Below are positions 43,566 to 53,525 of a stretch of DNA of 64,000 nt, piece after piece. Below the pieces are notes generated by a model. That model worked only from the letters and a program-made list of their open reading frames with translations. It was not told the origin of the DNA and searched no databases. The stretch's first letter is position 1. Each line of letters begins with the position of its first letter. This DNA comes from Paenibacillus piri (GTDB lineage: Bacteria > Bacillota > Bacilli > Paenibacillales > NBRC-103111), in NCBI RefSeq assembly GCF_004354045.1, contig NZ_SMRT01000004.1:186001-250000 (forward strand). The letters are read 5' to 3'. Made by a program: the position numbers and the translations under genes.

Positions 43566-43871
43566 CTAAGTTAATTGCTCAAAATCGATCTCCTGGAAAC
43601 GAAGCACTTCTTTCTCCCATAGCTGTTTCACATAGTCTACATGAGCGGGATGCTCGTTATAGGCTTGATATGCGGCCCGGTCGGCGAACACCATCGAAAA
43701 TCCGAAATCATAATCGGTTTTCTCGCTTACCTGACGAAACGCTTCGAATTGCTGAACCTGCGGAATGGCGGACAAAATCGCAGCGCTTTTTTCCAAAAAC
43801 ATCTTCGTCTCAACCATATCGAATTCATACTTTAACGTAAATACAACCATATGCTTAATAGGTACTGACAC
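43566..43871 (-). CDS. Dabb (stress-responsive A/B barrel) family protein
   Basis: A 101-residue ferredoxin-like-fold protein with the family pattern IKHMVVFTLKY, FRQVSEKTDYDFGFSMVFADRAAYQAY and NEHPAHVDYVK. The function is unknown; members usually form dimers and may bind small aromatic or polyketide-like ligands. The GTG start at 43871 lies 8 nt after GGGAGG. Confidence 0.9.
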   Translation of the reverse strand: MSVPIKHMVVFTLKYEFDMVETKMFLEKSAAILSAIPQVQQFEAFRQVSEKTDYDFGFSMVFADRAAYQAYNEHPAHVDYVKQLWEKEVLRFQEIDFEQLT

Positions 43872-43935
43872 AATGAAAACCTCCCTGTACGAAATAGAAT
43901 CGTTGACGCTTATCCTATACTATTATACCCGCGAG

Positions 43936-44643
43936 TCAAAGCGAAACGAAAGCGTTTATTAAATGTTTTACCGTCGGGCAGTATAACATCGGCCGCTCCT
44001 TCCGGATTTCTTCCTCGCTTCCGTATCCGTACCCGACCCCGATGGAGGCTATGCCGTTGCCGCGAGCGCCTATCAGATCATACTTGCGGTCTCCGATCAT
44101 GACGGTCCGATCCCGGTCGATATCGTTTTCAACGATCACTGCACGCAGCAGCTCGGTTTTATCCGACCGGGCACCGTCCAGCTCGCTGCCGCATACGCCA
44201 TTAAACCAGCGGTTAAGCTGAACATTTTCGACGATCGCTGCAGCAAAAACGGTCGGCTTGGATGTCGCCACATACAGCTTCCTGCCCTGCCGATGCAAAA
44301 GCTGCAGCAATTCCGGTATCCCGCCGTACAGTTGATTCTCATAAATTCCGGTTCGCTGGTAATACTCTCGATACCGCATTACCGCTTCCCACGCTTCCGT
44401 TTCGTTCATCCCGCAATGCTCCATAAAGCTGAGATGCAGGGGCGGCCCGATAAACGCTTCAAGCTTCGCCGCGTCCGGAACCTCCATGTCCATTTGCTCC
44501 AATGCATATTGAACGGCTCTCGTGATGCCCATCTTCGGATCCGTCAACGTTCCGTCCAGGTCGAACAATACGGTTGTATAGTTCATCATCACTTTTTCAT
44601 TATCGCCGTTCACTATTGCTGTTACAGCTTTGTTCATCTTCAC
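43936..44643 (-). CDS. HAD family hydrolase (phosphoglycolate-phosphatase-like)
   Basis: The 235-residue protein has all HAD motifs: FDLDGTLTD (nucleophile), ATSKPT, and IGDRKYDLIGARGNG. The GTG start at 44643 lies 7 nt after AGGAGG and overlaps the pyrE stop by 4 bp, so it is translationally coupled to pyrE. The family hydrolyses small phosphates; the link to pyrE suggests a nucleotide-related housekeeping role, but this is inference. Confidence 0.9.
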   Translation of the reverse strand: MKMNKAVTAIVNGDNEKVMMNYTTVLFDLDGTLTDPKMGITRAVQYALEQMDMEVPDAAKLEAFIGPPLHLSFMEHCGMNETEAWEAVMRYREYYQRTGIYENQLYGGIPELLQLLHRQGRKLYVATSKPTVFAAAIVENVQLNRWFNGVCGSELDGARSDKTELLRAVIVENDIDRDRTVMIGDRKYDLIGARGNGIASIGVGYGYGSEEEIRKERPMLYCPTVKHLINAFVSL

Positions 44644-45182
44644 CGCTGGTCCTCCTGCTGTGCAGCCGATATCAGCTGCTCAACCGTAAACAGCGATTTC
44701 AAGCTCAGACCCTCGCGCTCCAGATTGATCCTGCCTTGCACGCCCCGTTCGATGACGCACAGCACCGCTCCAAGCCGAGCGCCGGACTTCAACAGATCCG
44801 CCGCGCTTAATAAAATTTGTCCGCCGGTCGTGGCTACATCCTCGATGATGCATATGTTTTTGCCGCGAATATCCGGTCCTTCCGTCAGCTTGGCCGTTCC
44901 GTAATCCTTCGGCTTCTTGCGGACGTATACCGCCGGAATACCGGTGCTTATAGACAGCGCGGTCGCGACAGGAATTCCGCCCAGCTCCAATCCGGCCAGC
45001 AGCTCCGTATCAGGCGGAAGCAGCGGTTTCAACTGCTCCGCAATAGCGGTGAGCAAGTTCGGGTCGGATTCGAACAAATACTTGTCGAAATATTGATCGG
45101 ATATTTGACCGGAGCGCAGTTGAAACGTACCTGCAATATGAGCGGTTCTATAAATAATGCCGGCTAATTGACGATGATTCAT
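44640..45182 (-). CDS. pyrE: Orotate phosphoribosyltransferase
   Basis: The 180-residue protein has the PRPP-binding motif ICIIEDVATTGGQILLSA and the OPRT start pattern IAGTFQLRSGQISDQYFDKYLFE. It makes orotidine monophosphate in pyrimidine synthesis. It stands outside a pyr gene cluster, followed directly by the HAD gene. ATG 45182 follows GGGGGATAAAG; a longer frame to 45284 is not supported. A PucR regulator lies upstream on the same strand. Confidence 0.92.
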   Translation of the reverse strand: MNHRQLAGIIYRTAHIAGTFQLRSGQISDQYFDKYLFESDPNLLTAIAEQLKPLLPPDTELLAGLELGGIPVATALSISTGIPAVYVRKKPKDYGTAKLTEGPDIRGKNICIIEDVATTGGQILLSAADLLKSGARLGAVLCVIERGVQGRINLEREGLSLKSLFTVEQLISAAQQEDQR

Positions 45183-45265
45183 CTTTATCCCCCAGACTTG
45201 ATTTGGTTGTTTGCAGCCATTCAAATCATAGCCGGTAGTGAAAGGATAATCTATATCCGAATGGA

Positions 45266-45295
45266 CAAAAAAAAGAACCGACATTCGTCGATTCG
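45266..45295 (-). terminator. Probable terminator after the PucR gene
   Basis: On the minus strand a short stem (CGAC/GTCG core) is followed by GTTC and then eight T. The stem is weak, the T run strong. Confidence 0.5.
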
Positions 45296-45296
45296 G

Positions 45297-46955
45297 CTAA
45301 CTATCGATGCCCGCTTGCTTCATTTGGTGTAATTTCAGCCCGATATGCAGCAGCAGCCGCCGTTCGGCGTTATGGATGCCGCCATCGGTCAGCTGTTCGA
45401 TTTTTTGCAGCCTGTATTTCATCGTATTGACATGAATGAACAGCTTCTCCGCCGTTCCCGATAACGAACAGTTTTGGGCAAAATATGCCGCCAGCGTCAT
45501 CACGAGATTCGAATGATGCACCGCGTCGTAATCCGCCAGTCTGCCTACCGTCTCCGCATATAATTGTTCCAGAACGGCCTTATCCGGGAATGGCGTCAAA
45601 ATACGATAAACACCCAGGTCCTCGAAATGGATACAACCTTGGACCGCCGCCGGCTTGCCCAGTCGAATCGCCTGAACGGCTTCGGTATAGCCGGAGTGAA
45701 TTCCGTCAAACCCCGGATGGGACCGTCCGATTCCAGCAGTAAAGGTCATATCTTCATAAACGTCTGTCAGATGTCGGCAAACTGCCGCTGCCCATGTCCT
45801 GATCGGTTTGCTCGAGGCATCGCGGGCTTCGGATAACGGCTCGTTCCGCGGACGGAGTATGACAATCGCATCCTTCAGCCATATTGCGATTGCCGCGGAC
45901 GGCTCGACCCGTAAAAACGACTGAACGCTAAGCAGCAGTCTGCGTTTCCATTCCGGGCGATCCGCTCCATGCAGCGCACCGGTGGTTCCGCGCTTGGAAG
46001 ACTCTCTCTCCTGCGATTCGATGCACAGCACATCATAGCTTTCGGACAAATCCCAGCCGAATGCCCGGCCCTTCTCCAGCGCCGCCTTTTGATCATGCAC
46101 TTGTCCGAGCAGCACTTCGGACAGCAGATGGTCCTTATAGTTCTGCTCGACGTCGGCCTTCGTCAACCATTTGAGAAACTCCAGCGCGATCAGCACCATC
46201 GTCCTCTCCAGCACGATAAAATCCCGCTCGTTAAACTGTCTGTGCGTCTGCCAGCATGTCATGTCGCCCGCCAGCTCTTCGTTGATCAGCAGCGGCGTCA
46301 CGATGCATGGGGTTGGACTCCCGTTCAGCAGGCGCTGCATCCGAATCGGCCGTTTCGCGGCTTGCAGCTCGTTTTTTTGTGCGTAGGTCAGCGGTGCGGG
46401 CTTCAAGCCTTTATCCAGCTCCAGCATCGATAAATCCGAGCCGACTGTGATCGTATTAACCGTCATCCGCTCCACTGCTTCAATGACGGCAGCTATTCCT
46501 TTGCCTGCCATAGCCAACTCCGTAATCCATTTAAAGAAACTATCCAGCTGCCCTGCGCCGGCCTCGTCGTTTTTCAAGATCAGCTGCATCAAGGGCGTCA
46601 TAATTTCCAAATACGATACCTCAGGGTCGATTTCGATTACCGGCAGCTGCAGCCGGTTCCCCGCTTCAATGATGGCCTGAGGAATCTCCTGAACGTACTG
46701 CTTCGTTTTGATCGCTAGAGCCGCGCTGTTTACCGTATGCAGCTGCTCCACGAGTTGAGCGATCGCCGCCTCGTCATCCTTGATCGGATACAGACTTGTC
46801 AGCAGCAGTACGCTGCCCTTCAACCATTGAACCACATCCGGCACTTCCATAACCGTTATCGAATCGATGGCCCGGTCCAGCCCTCGTTCTCCCGCCGCCA
46901 CCCGGCAGCGGGCAAGACCTCCGATCCTCATAGCTTCCCTTACGGTAATGGCCAC
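45297..46955 (-). CDS. PucR family transcriptional regulator
   Basis: The 552-residue protein has an N-terminal PucR domain (residues ~5-130, VREAMRIGGLARCRVAAGER), a middle GGDEF-like CdaR region (~280-420, AIAIWLKDAIVILRP, FTAGIGRSHPGFDGI) and a C-terminal helix-turn-helix (TLAAYFAQNCSLSGTAEKLF, NTMKYRLQKIEQLTD). PucR-type proteins usually regulate purine or amino-acid catabolism. The GTG start follows GGGGGCGGGATACAA. Its target is not evident from context. Confidence 0.92.
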   Translation of the reverse strand: MAITVREAMRIGGLARCRVAAGERGLDRAIDSITVMEVPDVVQWLKGSVLLLTSLYPIKDDEAAIAQLVEQLHTVNSAALAIKTKQYVQEIPQAIIEAGNRLQLPVIEIDPEVSYLEIMTPLMQLILKNDEAGAGQLDSFFKWITELAMAGKGIAAVIEAVERMTVNTITVGSDLSMLELDKGLKPAPLTYAQKNELQAAKRPIRMQRLLNGSPTPCIVTPLLINEELAGDMTCWQTHRQFNERDFIVLERTMVLIALEFLKWLTKADVEQNYKDHLLSEVLLGQVHDQKAALEKGRAFGWDLSESYDVLCIESQERESSKRGTTGALHGADRPEWKRRLLLSVQSFLRVEPSAAIAIWLKDAIVILRPRNEPLSEARDASSKPIRTWAAAVCRHLTDVYEDMTFTAGIGRSHPGFDGIHSGYTEAVQAIRLGKPAAVQGCIHFEDLGVYRILTPFPDKAVLEQLYAETVGRLADYDAVHHSNLVMTLAAYFAQNCSLSGTAEKLFIHVNTMKYRLQKIEQLTDGGIHNAERRLLLHIGLKLHQMKQAGIDS

Positions 46956-47123
46956 TTGTATCCCGCCCCCACAATTGTCGTCTTCACACCATTATACATG
47001 AAGCCGGAAAGGACAGTTGAACGAAAAACGATCAAACCGGCTTGTCCAATAAAGGGCTGGAAAAATCGCCCAACAAATGTTACAATACGTAACACAAAAG
47101 CGAATTGGAGGGACTTCAATCAT

Positions 47124-47417
47124 ATGAAACGTTGGGGCAAATGGATACCATTCGTTATCGCCGCCAGCCTGCTCGCTGCCGGATGGGGCATGTGGAAAAC
47201 GAATCCTGATCTTCATTTTGATTTATTGGACCACCCCGATCTGGCAAATCCCGATCGTCCCGTCAGCCAGATGCCGAACGACGGCTCCAGCTTCAGCTTT
47301 AAAATTGCCCATGAACAGCGGCTTTTGGAGCAATCAGCTGCGGCAGGGAGCACGCATCTGCATAATGGAGGCGGCACTCCGACTGCTGGAGAAAGCAACG
47401 CCGTAACGAAACGCTAG
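47124..47417 (+). CDS. Small membrane-anchored or secreted protein
   Basis: A 97-residue protein with a single N-terminal hydrophobic segment (WIPFVIAASLLAAGWGMW) and a polar, proline- and glycine-rich tail. I do not recognise it. The ATG at 47124 is preceded by TTGGAGGGACTTCAATCAT. It is probably exposed outside the membrane. Confidence 0.7.
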   Translation: MKRWGKWIPFVIAASLLAAGWGMWKTNPDLHFDLLDHPDLANPDRPVSQMPNDGSSFSFKIAHEQRLLEQSAAAGSTHLHNGGGTPTAGESNAVTKR

Positions 47418-47664
47418 ACTGCGAGCCCATTCATCGACAGCCATGTCGAATAATGGAATGCGGCTCGATGAAACTATCGACAACAAGTTACATAATGTAT
47501 CATTCAGTGTATGTATCACCATGAATTTCCGGTATTCGCGATCGTCTGCCGGAACCTATCGAAAGCTGTCGGCTTATTACGGATGCATGAACGGCTTGCC
47601 CGACAAGGTCGGACGTAGTATTATATCTACCAACAGTATCTTTTAATTGAAGGAGTTTGCTTAA

Positions 47665-47925
47665 ATGTCCGTTCATGAAGCCATCACACGCCATACCCGC
47701 AGCATGCATGCGCATCTGGAAGCTTTTCAATTGCTTGATCGGCAGCGCGAGGAAGCGATTGACCAGGCTTTGGCCCTATGCGCAGCAGGCCAGCCGTTTA
47801 CCGTCGACGCCATTAACCGGGTTACGACGCAAATTAATGAGCATGCGAAGCACGGCATCTCGCCGACACGTCCTTATGTAACGGAAGCTATGGTGAAGGA
47901 ATATGCCAACCGCTCTTCCCGGTAA
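47665..47925 (+). CDS. DUF2533 family protein (YpbS-like)
   Basis: An 86-residue soluble helical protein resembling B. subtilis YpbS: HEAITRHTRSMHAHLEAF, REEAIDQALALCAAGQPF and INEHAKHGISPTRPYVTEAM with KEYA near the end. The function is unknown. AAGGAG precedes ATG 47665, and a strong terminator at 48035-48073 follows after ~110 bp. Confidence 0.85.
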   Translation: MSVHEAITRHTRSMHAHLEAFQLLDRQREEAIDQALALCAAGQPFTVDAINRVTTQINEHAKHGISPTRPYVTEAMVKEYANRSSR

Positions 47926-48034
47926 CGATGCGCACAATTATTTAACGTGGCGGGATTGCATCACACAGTATCATTCGTTATAACGAATTTTCAAAGCGTG
48001 TAAGGGAACGTTTCCTCATAAAAACCGTATGGCC

Positions 48035-48073
48035 AAAAAGCTCTGCACAGAACAACCCGGTGCAGAGCTTTTT
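48035..48073 (+). terminator. Intrinsic terminator after the DUF2533 gene
   Basis: Perfect 14-bp arms AAAAAGCTCTGCAC/GTGCAGAGCTTTTT around an 11-nt loop. Confidence 0.9.
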
Positions 48074-48207
48074 ATGTGTTGAAAGTATAAGTTTTATATT
48101 TGGCTCCGGGTATTGGATATCTCGCTCAGCTCGCCTGCCGGATCTCGCACGCCATTAACGTCGCATTGCAGTGCCAGGCACGATGCTCAGTCCGGACCTT
48201 ATTCATT

Positions 48208-48873
48208 TCAACGCGAATCCGCGCAGGCTCCGCTTCTGTTTCCGTCCCGATCCGCGACCTTAAGCATCATTTCGAAGTATGCCGGCTCACGCGGCACGAA
48301 GTTTTCCGCGCCAAATTCGCGTTCAACAGGACGCAGCACTCCTTGCTCATCAGTTTCAACGCCGGTCGCATGGAGCTTGCCGCTCCCAAGCTTCCCTCCG
48401 GCCAGCCGTCTGGCATCCCCGAATGAAATCCGGTACAATCCCGTAACCTCGTCGGCCTGCAGCCTGTAGTCTTGCAGCGGTTGACTGCAGCGGTATACGA
48501 ATACGTGGCAAACTTCCCGATCGATCCAGCCGTTCTCCAGCCTTTTTTCTTCGCGGAAAATACCGCATGGCTCCAGCTGCCCGAACGAAACCGAAAGACC
48601 CAGCTCCTCCTCCAGCTCCCGCTTCCCGTCCTCGATCCGTTCCCCGGCCAGCAAATGTCCCGCACATGAAATGTCGAGAAAACCGGGAAACGTATCTTTG
48701 GCGTGATGACGCTTTTGAAACAGTAATGCCCTTTCTCCGTTCTGCTCATCTACAATCCAGCATTGAAACGTATGATGCCAAAGCCCTCTCTCATGCACTT
48801 CCGTGCGAGGCGCGATGCCGGCAGGCTGAAGCTGCTCGTCGTAAATATCAAAATATTCCTCCGCTTGACTCAT
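48208..48873 (-). CDS. Nudix hydrolase
   Basis: The 221-residue protein has a Nudix box GHLLAGERIEDGKRELEEEL-GL matching GX5EX7REUXEEXGU, preceded by KDTFPGFLDISCAG. This layout resembles isopentenyl-diphosphate-isomerase-like Nudix proteins (HHTFQCWIVDEQNGERALLF near the N-terminus). The substrate is not determined. ATG 48873 follows GGAGGAG; the longer frame to 48921 has no site. Confidence 0.92.
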   Translation of the reverse strand: MSQAEEYFDIYDEQLQPAGIAPRTEVHERGLWHHTFQCWIVDEQNGERALLFQKRHHAKDTFPGFLDISCAGHLLAGERIEDGKRELEEELGLSVSFGQLEPCGIFREEKRLENGWIDREVCHVFVYRCSQPLQDYRLQADEVTGLYRISFGDARRLAGGKLGSGKLHATGVETDEQGVLRPVEREFGAENFVPREPAYFEMMLKVADRDGNRSGACADSR

Positions 48874-48957
48874 ATCCGCATACTCCTCCGTTCGGTCATG
48901 GAATCGATCGCTTTCCCCCATTATACCAGCGCGCAGCGAATTCCCCCTACTTTCCCT

Positions 48958-50340
48958 CTACTTCGGATGAATCATATCTTCCGGCCGCACATAGGCGTCA
49001 AACTGCTCGGCGGACAGCCCGCTGCGCAGCGCGGCTTCTTTCAGCGACAGCCCTTCCTTGTGCGCCTGCTTCGCGATCGCCGCCGCTTTCTCATAGCCGA
49101 TATGCGGATTCAACGCGGTGACAAGCATGAGCGACTGCTCCAGGTAGCGTTGAATGACGGCACGGTCAGGTTCAATGCCAACCGCGCAGTTGTCGTTGAA
49201 GGAAACGATCGAGTCCGACAGCAGCCGTGCGGACTGCAGGAAATTGTAAATGATGACCGGTTTGTACACGTTCAGCTCGAAATTGCCCTGACTCGCGGCA
49301 AAACCGATCGTCGCATCGTTCCCCATGACCTGACAGGCCACCATCGTCATCGCTTCACATTGTGTCGGATTGACCTTGCCCGGCATGATCGAGCTTCCCG
49401 GTTCATTCTCGGGTATGACGATTTCGCCGATTCCGCAGCGCGGGCCGCTGGCCAGCCATCGGACATCGTTGGCCAGCTTCATCAAGTCCGCCGCCAGCGC
49501 TTTCATCGCTCCATGGACGTAGACGGCCTGATCATGGCTGGTCAACGCATGAAATTTATTGTCAGCCGATACGAACGTTTTGCCGGTTTCCTCGCTGATC
49601 GCTTCGGCGGTCAGTCTGCCGAAATCCGGATGCGCGTTCAGGCCCGTACCGACCGCTGTGCCGCCTATCGCCAGCTCCTTCATCGTGCCGACGCTCTCCG
49701 CGATCATCCGGCCCGTCTTGTCCAGCATCGCCCACCAGCCGCTGATCTCCTGCCCAAGCGTTAACGGAGTCGCATCCTGCAGATGGGTGCGGCCGATTTT
49801 GACGATGTCGGCGAATGCTTCCATCTTCCGCCGCATCGTCGCCTTCAACATCTCCAATGCCGGAAGCAGTCGATCCTCGACTGCAAGCACCCCGGCAATA
49901 TGCAGCGCCGTCGGAAACGTATCGTTCGAGCTTTGCGACCGGTTCACATCATCATTCGGATGTACCCGCTGCACGCTGCCCTGCGCCTCGAGCAGCTGAT
50001 TGGCACGGTGGGCGATCACCTCGTTTACGTTCATGTTCGACTGTGTGCCGCTGCCCGTTTGCCATACGACGAGCGGAAAATGATCATCCCACTGCCCCGC
50101 CCTGATTTCTTCGGCCGCAGCTGCGATCGCCGCGGCTTTCTCCGGTTCCAGCTTGCCGAGCTTCCGATTAGCCAGCGCCGCCGCCTTTTTCAATAATGCA
50201 AACGCCCGCACGATCTCCTGCGGCATCCGTTCCGTGCCGATCTTAAAATTTTCAAGACTCCGCTGGGTTTGAGCCCCCCATAATTTATGGGCGGGTACGC
50301 GGATTTCTCCCATCGTGTCCCGTTCCACCCGAAAATCCAT
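48958..50340 (-). CDS. fumC: Class II fumarate hydratase
   Basis: The 460-residue protein matches class II fumarases throughout: [69 protein letters not shown] and the signature [15 protein letters not shown]. It interconverts fumarate and malate in the TCA cycle without an iron-sulfur cluster. A single gene with GGAGG before the start. Confidence 0.98.
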   Translation of the reverse strand: MDFRVERDTMGEIRVPAHKLWGAQTQRSLENFKIGTERMPQEIVRAFALLKKAAALANRKLGKLEPEKAAAIAAAAEEIRAGQWDDHFPLVVWQTGSGTQSNMNVNEVIAHRANQLLEAQGSVQRVHPNDDVNRSQSSNDTFPTALHIAGVLAVEDRLLPALEMLKATMRRKMEAFADIVKIGRTHLQDATPLTLGQEISGWWAMLDKTGRMIAESVGTMKELAIGGTAVGTGLNAHPDFGRLTAEAISEETGKTFVSADNKFHALTSHDQAVYVHGAMKALAADLMKLANDVRWLASGPRCGIGEIVIPENEPGSSIMPGKVNPTQCEAMTMVACQVMGNDATIGFAASQGNFELNVYKPVIIYNFLQSARLLSDSIVSFNDNCAVGIEPDRAVIQRYLEQSLMLVTALNPHIGYEKAAAIAKQAHKEGLSLKEAALRSGLSAEQFDAYVRPEDMIHPK

Positions 50341-50574
50341 GCTTGAAGCACCTCCAGTTCATAAAAGCTAATCATATTGTACCCTTATTTTCCAGATGAT
50401 TAACGTAAAAGGGACTAAAAATCATACATGGCTGCGAATAATTTTGAAGAGCAGCATCCTCCTTAAAGACTATAATTGTTTAATAAGCGGTTTCATTTTC
50501 ATATGAAATGGTTAAATAGTACAAGCGGTGCTGACTTGAATCAAATTTTTGCCGATGTAGGAGGAATCATATCT

Positions 50575-51327
50575 ATGTACACCCTGGACAGTCGGTTTAC
50601 GGATGCGGAAGAAGGCATGTATTATACGTACGAGGACGATAATGAAACGAAGTTTGTCGAGATGAATCATGCTTTTGCCAAGTTGATTGGCCGCCCTAAG
50701 ACCGAGCTATTATCTCTGACGCCCGACATTATTTACAATCCTGAATCTTCCAAAAAGCTGCATCAAAAAAAGCAGCGGCTTCAACAAAAGGGCTATTTGT
50801 ATTCAGAGGAACAGCTCATCGGTCACAACAATGTCAAGCTGAATGTCGAAGTGCACAGCAGCAAAGTGCTCGGTGCGCAAAAAGAAATTTACTTTCACGT
50901 CGTCAAGGAAATATCCGAAAAAAAATGGATTGCCAGCCAAGTCAGAAACAAGCTGATCCTCGCTTCCGGCCTGCTAAACGGACAAATGAAAATTACTCAT
51001 ATATACAATCATTATGAGCCACTTCCATTTACCGGAATGGAGCAAGATATTTGCGGCTCCTCGCTCTTCTCGTTCGTCGACCAGAACGACCTGATGAAGG
51101 TGAGACGCTGCTGCGCCAAGGCGATCGAATACCGTAAGGAAAAGCAGGTTACGTTTCAAACCAATGAATTATACTCCACAGGCGCCGTCAAGCTGCGGGC
51201 CGTTGTCAAGCCGATGGTAAACGGCAGCAACGAAGTCACCAAAATCGCCTTTGTGCTGTGCAGAGCCGACAATGCCGAGGAGCTAAGCGAAACGCTTCCG
51301 GCACCGCTCCTTCTGGCCTGCCTCTAG
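50575..51327 (+). CDS. PAS-domain protein
   Basis: A ~250-residue protein with an N-terminal PAS domain (FVEMNHAFAKLIGRPKTELL, EVHSSKVLGAQKEIYFHVVKEI) and a second PAS-like region further on (SLFSFVDQNDLMKVRRCCAKAI). No kinase, GGDEF or DNA-binding domain is attached, so it is a stand-alone sensor or adaptor. ATG 50575 follows GGAGG at 10 nt; in-frame upstream codons to 50476 lack a site. It is followed by a repeat and a strong terminator. Confidence 0.82.
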   Translation: MYTLDSRFTDAEEGMYYTYEDDNETKFVEMNHAFAKLIGRPKTELLSLTPDIIYNPESSKKLHQKKQRLQQKGYLYSEEQLIGHNNVKLNVEVHSSKVLGAQKEIYFHVVKEISEKKWIASQVRNKLILASGLLNGQMKITHIYNHYEPLPFTGMEQDICGSSLFSFVDQNDLMKVRRCCAKAIEYRKEKQVTFQTNELYSTGAVKLRAVVKPMVNGSNEVTKIAFVLCRADNAEELSETLPAPLLLACL

Positions 51328-51349
51328 TACATAGGTCTGCATATACGCT

Positions 51350-51430
51350 AGGATAAACGGCTTCGCCGTCCTTCGGGAACGGACGCGTTTGTCAATGTTG
51401 TGCAAAGCAAAGTATATAATCTTATACTTT
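51350..51430 (+). repeat. ~80-bp interspersed repeat T (copy 1)
   Basis: Shares the core GGATAAACGGCTTCGCCGTCC, then GCGTTTGTCAA-GTTGTGCAAAGC, with copies at 55175 and 62699. It carries an ACGGC/GCCGT hairpin and, at its 3' end, AAAGTATA/TATACTTT. It sits directly between the PAS gene and its terminator. Confidence 0.8.
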
Positions 51431-51437
51431 GAACTAA

Positions 51438-51482
51438 AACAACGGCTACCCTTCCAACACGGATAGGCAGCCGTTGTTTTTC
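51438..51482 (+). terminator. Intrinsic terminator after the PAS gene
   Basis: Arms AACAACGGCT/AGCCGTTGTT with a T run. The remaining 51483-51802 stretch is AT-rich with no gene I can support; it holds the far end of the aldo/keto reductase transcript. Confidence 0.85.
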
Positions 51483-51802
51483 GATTGTTTTTCTGTTTCG
51501 ATCGTTTTTCTTGCTTTTTCCTTGATTGCATAGTATAATAAGAAAATTGTATCAAAAAGCAAGCAGCCTCAAAATTTTTATTCCCCGGTTCGCTTACTGT
51601 TCTACCACCCATAAAACTTTCAAATTCCAACAACCCTAAAGAATTTGCCAAGATGTTTACTGATTCACACTGGCGCGGTCTTCGGAGCCGCAAGGATGAA
51701 AGAGAGGTAGGGCTTTCGTTGTTTTAGTATTCAAACGTGTTTTTAGGCCAGGATAGATTCCTGCGGCCAGGTAGGTTAAATTGATACAATTACAGAGCCA
51801 TC

Positions 51803-52735
51803 TTATTCAGCATCAATTGCTGCGATTGTTTTCCGGCTCAAGGTATCCAAAGCATTAAGCTCCTCGGAGGTTAATACAATGTCAACCGCTTCGACATTTT
51901 CCTTCATATGCTTAATGCTTTGCGAACCGACAATGGCTGTCGTCAGCGCTTGCTGATGAAGCAGCCAGCTGATCGCGATTTGCGAGAGCGCTTTATTTTT
52001 CGAATCGGCGATTTCTTTCAGCAGCTGAATCAGCTCTTTTTCTTTTTCCAAATGATCGGGTGAAAACAGCCGTCTTGTTGCGCGGAAATCGTTTTCGTCC
52101 AATTTTTTGCCGCCCAAATGGAACGCTCCGGTCAAGATGCCTTTGGCAATCGAGCTGTAGCTCATAATGCCGATCTGCTCCTGCATGCAATAAGGCGCAA
52201 TCGCGTCTTCAATGGAACGGTGCAGCAGGCTGTATTCAGGCTGGATGACATCGATTTGCGCATACCCGGCAGCCTCTTTCAATTGCTCCAGCGAAAAGTT
52301 GGACACGCCGATCGCGCGGATGAGGCCCTCTTCCTTCAACTTGTTAAACTCGCTCAACGTTTCCGAAACCGGAATGTCGAAGCTTGGCCAATGAATATAA
52401 TAAATATCGATATAGTCGGTTTTTAAGCGCTTCAAACTCGCTTCTGCCGAACGACGCACATCGCCAGGGGCCAGGTTGGCGCGGCTTACTTTAGTCGAAA
52501 TCACGGTTTCTTTACGTTTACCTTCCAAAGCTGCACCGACGACTTCCTCCGAATGCCCGGCACCGTAACCTTCAGCCGTATCGAATGTCGTAATTCCCAT
52601 TTCGAACGCCGCTTGGATCGCTTTCATATTGTTGTCGTCGCTTGTAAACTCCCACGGTCCGCCGCCGAGCTCCCAACAGCCGAACGTGATGCCGGAGACC
52701 TGCAGATTCGTTTTGCCTAGCGTCTTTGTTTTCAT
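51803..52735 (-). CDS. Aldo/keto reductase
   Basis: The 310-residue protein has the family motifs: SGITFGCWELGGGPW, FDTAEGYGAGHSEEVVG (catalytic Asp/Tyr), VISTKVSRANL (lysine), YYIHWPSFD (histidine) and the C-terminal cofactor segment IVGSQSIKHMKENV. It likely reduces aldehydes or sugars with NADPH. ATG 52735 follows AAGGAG; the extra N-terminal residues of a longer frame are unsupported. Confidence 0.92.
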   Translation of the reverse strand: MKTKTLGKTNLQVSGITFGCWELGGGPWEFTSDDNNMKAIQAAFEMGITTFDTAEGYGAGHSEEVVGAALEGKRKETVISTKVSRANLAPGDVRRSAEASLKRLKTDYIDIYYIHWPSFDIPVSETLSEFNKLKEEGLIRAIGVSNFSLEQLKEAAGYAQIDVIQPEYSLLHRSIEDAIAPYCMQEQIGIMSYSSIAKGILTGAFHLGGKKLDENDFRATRRLFSPDHLEKEKELIQLLKEIADSKNKALSQIAISWLLHQQALTTAIVGSQSIKHMKENVEAVDIVLTSEELNALDTLSRKTIAAIDAE

Positions 52736-52981
52736 GTCCGATTTCTCCTTACCTGCCAGTTTATTACGGGTTTCCACCTATATTCGGCACTTTCCGCCTT
52801 TTTATCATACCTTATCCATGCTTATATTTCCAATTCGGCTAGTTTGGATATTCAATTATAATTTTGTAAAAATTAATTGACAAGCCTTGTCAACTATTGA
52901 CGAAACCAATCTTTCCCGTTAAAATAAGCTGGAATTGCATAATTGCGATTTTTTTCCATATTAATCCTTGAGGTGATACGA

Positions 52982-53284
52982 ATGAATAACGAAATGATGA
53001 CTCCGAATACTGTGCCATATCAGACTCCATATTCCCAGCAAGGTCCGATCATGACAGTGAAAGACTGGATTTTAACCTTTATCATCAGCATCATTCCGCT
53101 TGTCAACATTATTATGCTGTTTGTATGGGCATTCGTTGACGGAACGAACCCGAATAAGAGAAATTATGCCCGCGCTTCTTTAATCATGGCTGCTATTGTC
53201 ATTGTTTTGTACATTTTGATTATTGCGGTAATTTTTGCCTTGTTTGGCGCCGCCGGCGGCTTTTCCGGAAACCAGTTCTTTTAG
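52982..53284 (+). CDS. Small two-helix membrane protein
   Basis: A 100-residue protein with a Pro/Gln-rich polar N-terminus, then two membrane helices (WILTFIISIIPLVNIIMLFV and LIMAAIVIVLYILIIAVIFA) joined by WAFVDGTNPNKRNYARA. This layout resembles the small YckD/DUF4870-like membrane proteins, but I cannot assign a family with confidence. The ATG at 52982 follows GAGGTGATACG. It is followed by a strong terminator. Confidence 0.8.
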   Translation: MNNEMMTPNTVPYQTPYSQQGPIMTVKDWILTFIISIIPLVNIIMLFVWAFVDGTNPNKRNYARASLIMAAIVIVLYILIIAVIFALFGAAGGFSGNQFF

Positions 53285-53309
53285 TCGATATCGCTGCTGG
53301 AAAGACCGC

Positions 53310-53337
53310 AAGCCTGACCGCGAGGTCAGGCTTTTTA
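53310..53337 (+). terminator. Intrinsic terminator
   Basis: Perfect AGCCTGACC/GGTCAGGCT stem with a 4-nt loop and TTTTT, 26 bp past the preceding stop. Confidence 0.9.
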
Positions 53338-53525
53338 AAATGGGCATAAAGCTCAAAAATTTTAAACGATGCCTCGCATTTTACGAAAAGCTCAGTAAAG
53401 ATATTTTAAAGATTGAACAACATTGAAGAGGCCTCGACCCGAGCTTCTCTAAAAGAGCGTGCATAAAAATCGAAATCAGGTGACATGATGAAAAGGCAAC
53501 CCAACAAAGAGAGTGGTGAACCATT

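Noticed and set aside
48763..49764. 333-codon plus-strand frame opposite fumC
   Set aside because: Antisense shadow caused by GC-rich codon use in fumC.
51283..51693. 136-codon minus-strand frame across repeat T and the PAS terminator
   Set aside because: It runs through a repeat and a terminator; a similar peptide segment appears at copy 2 only because the DNA repeat is shared.
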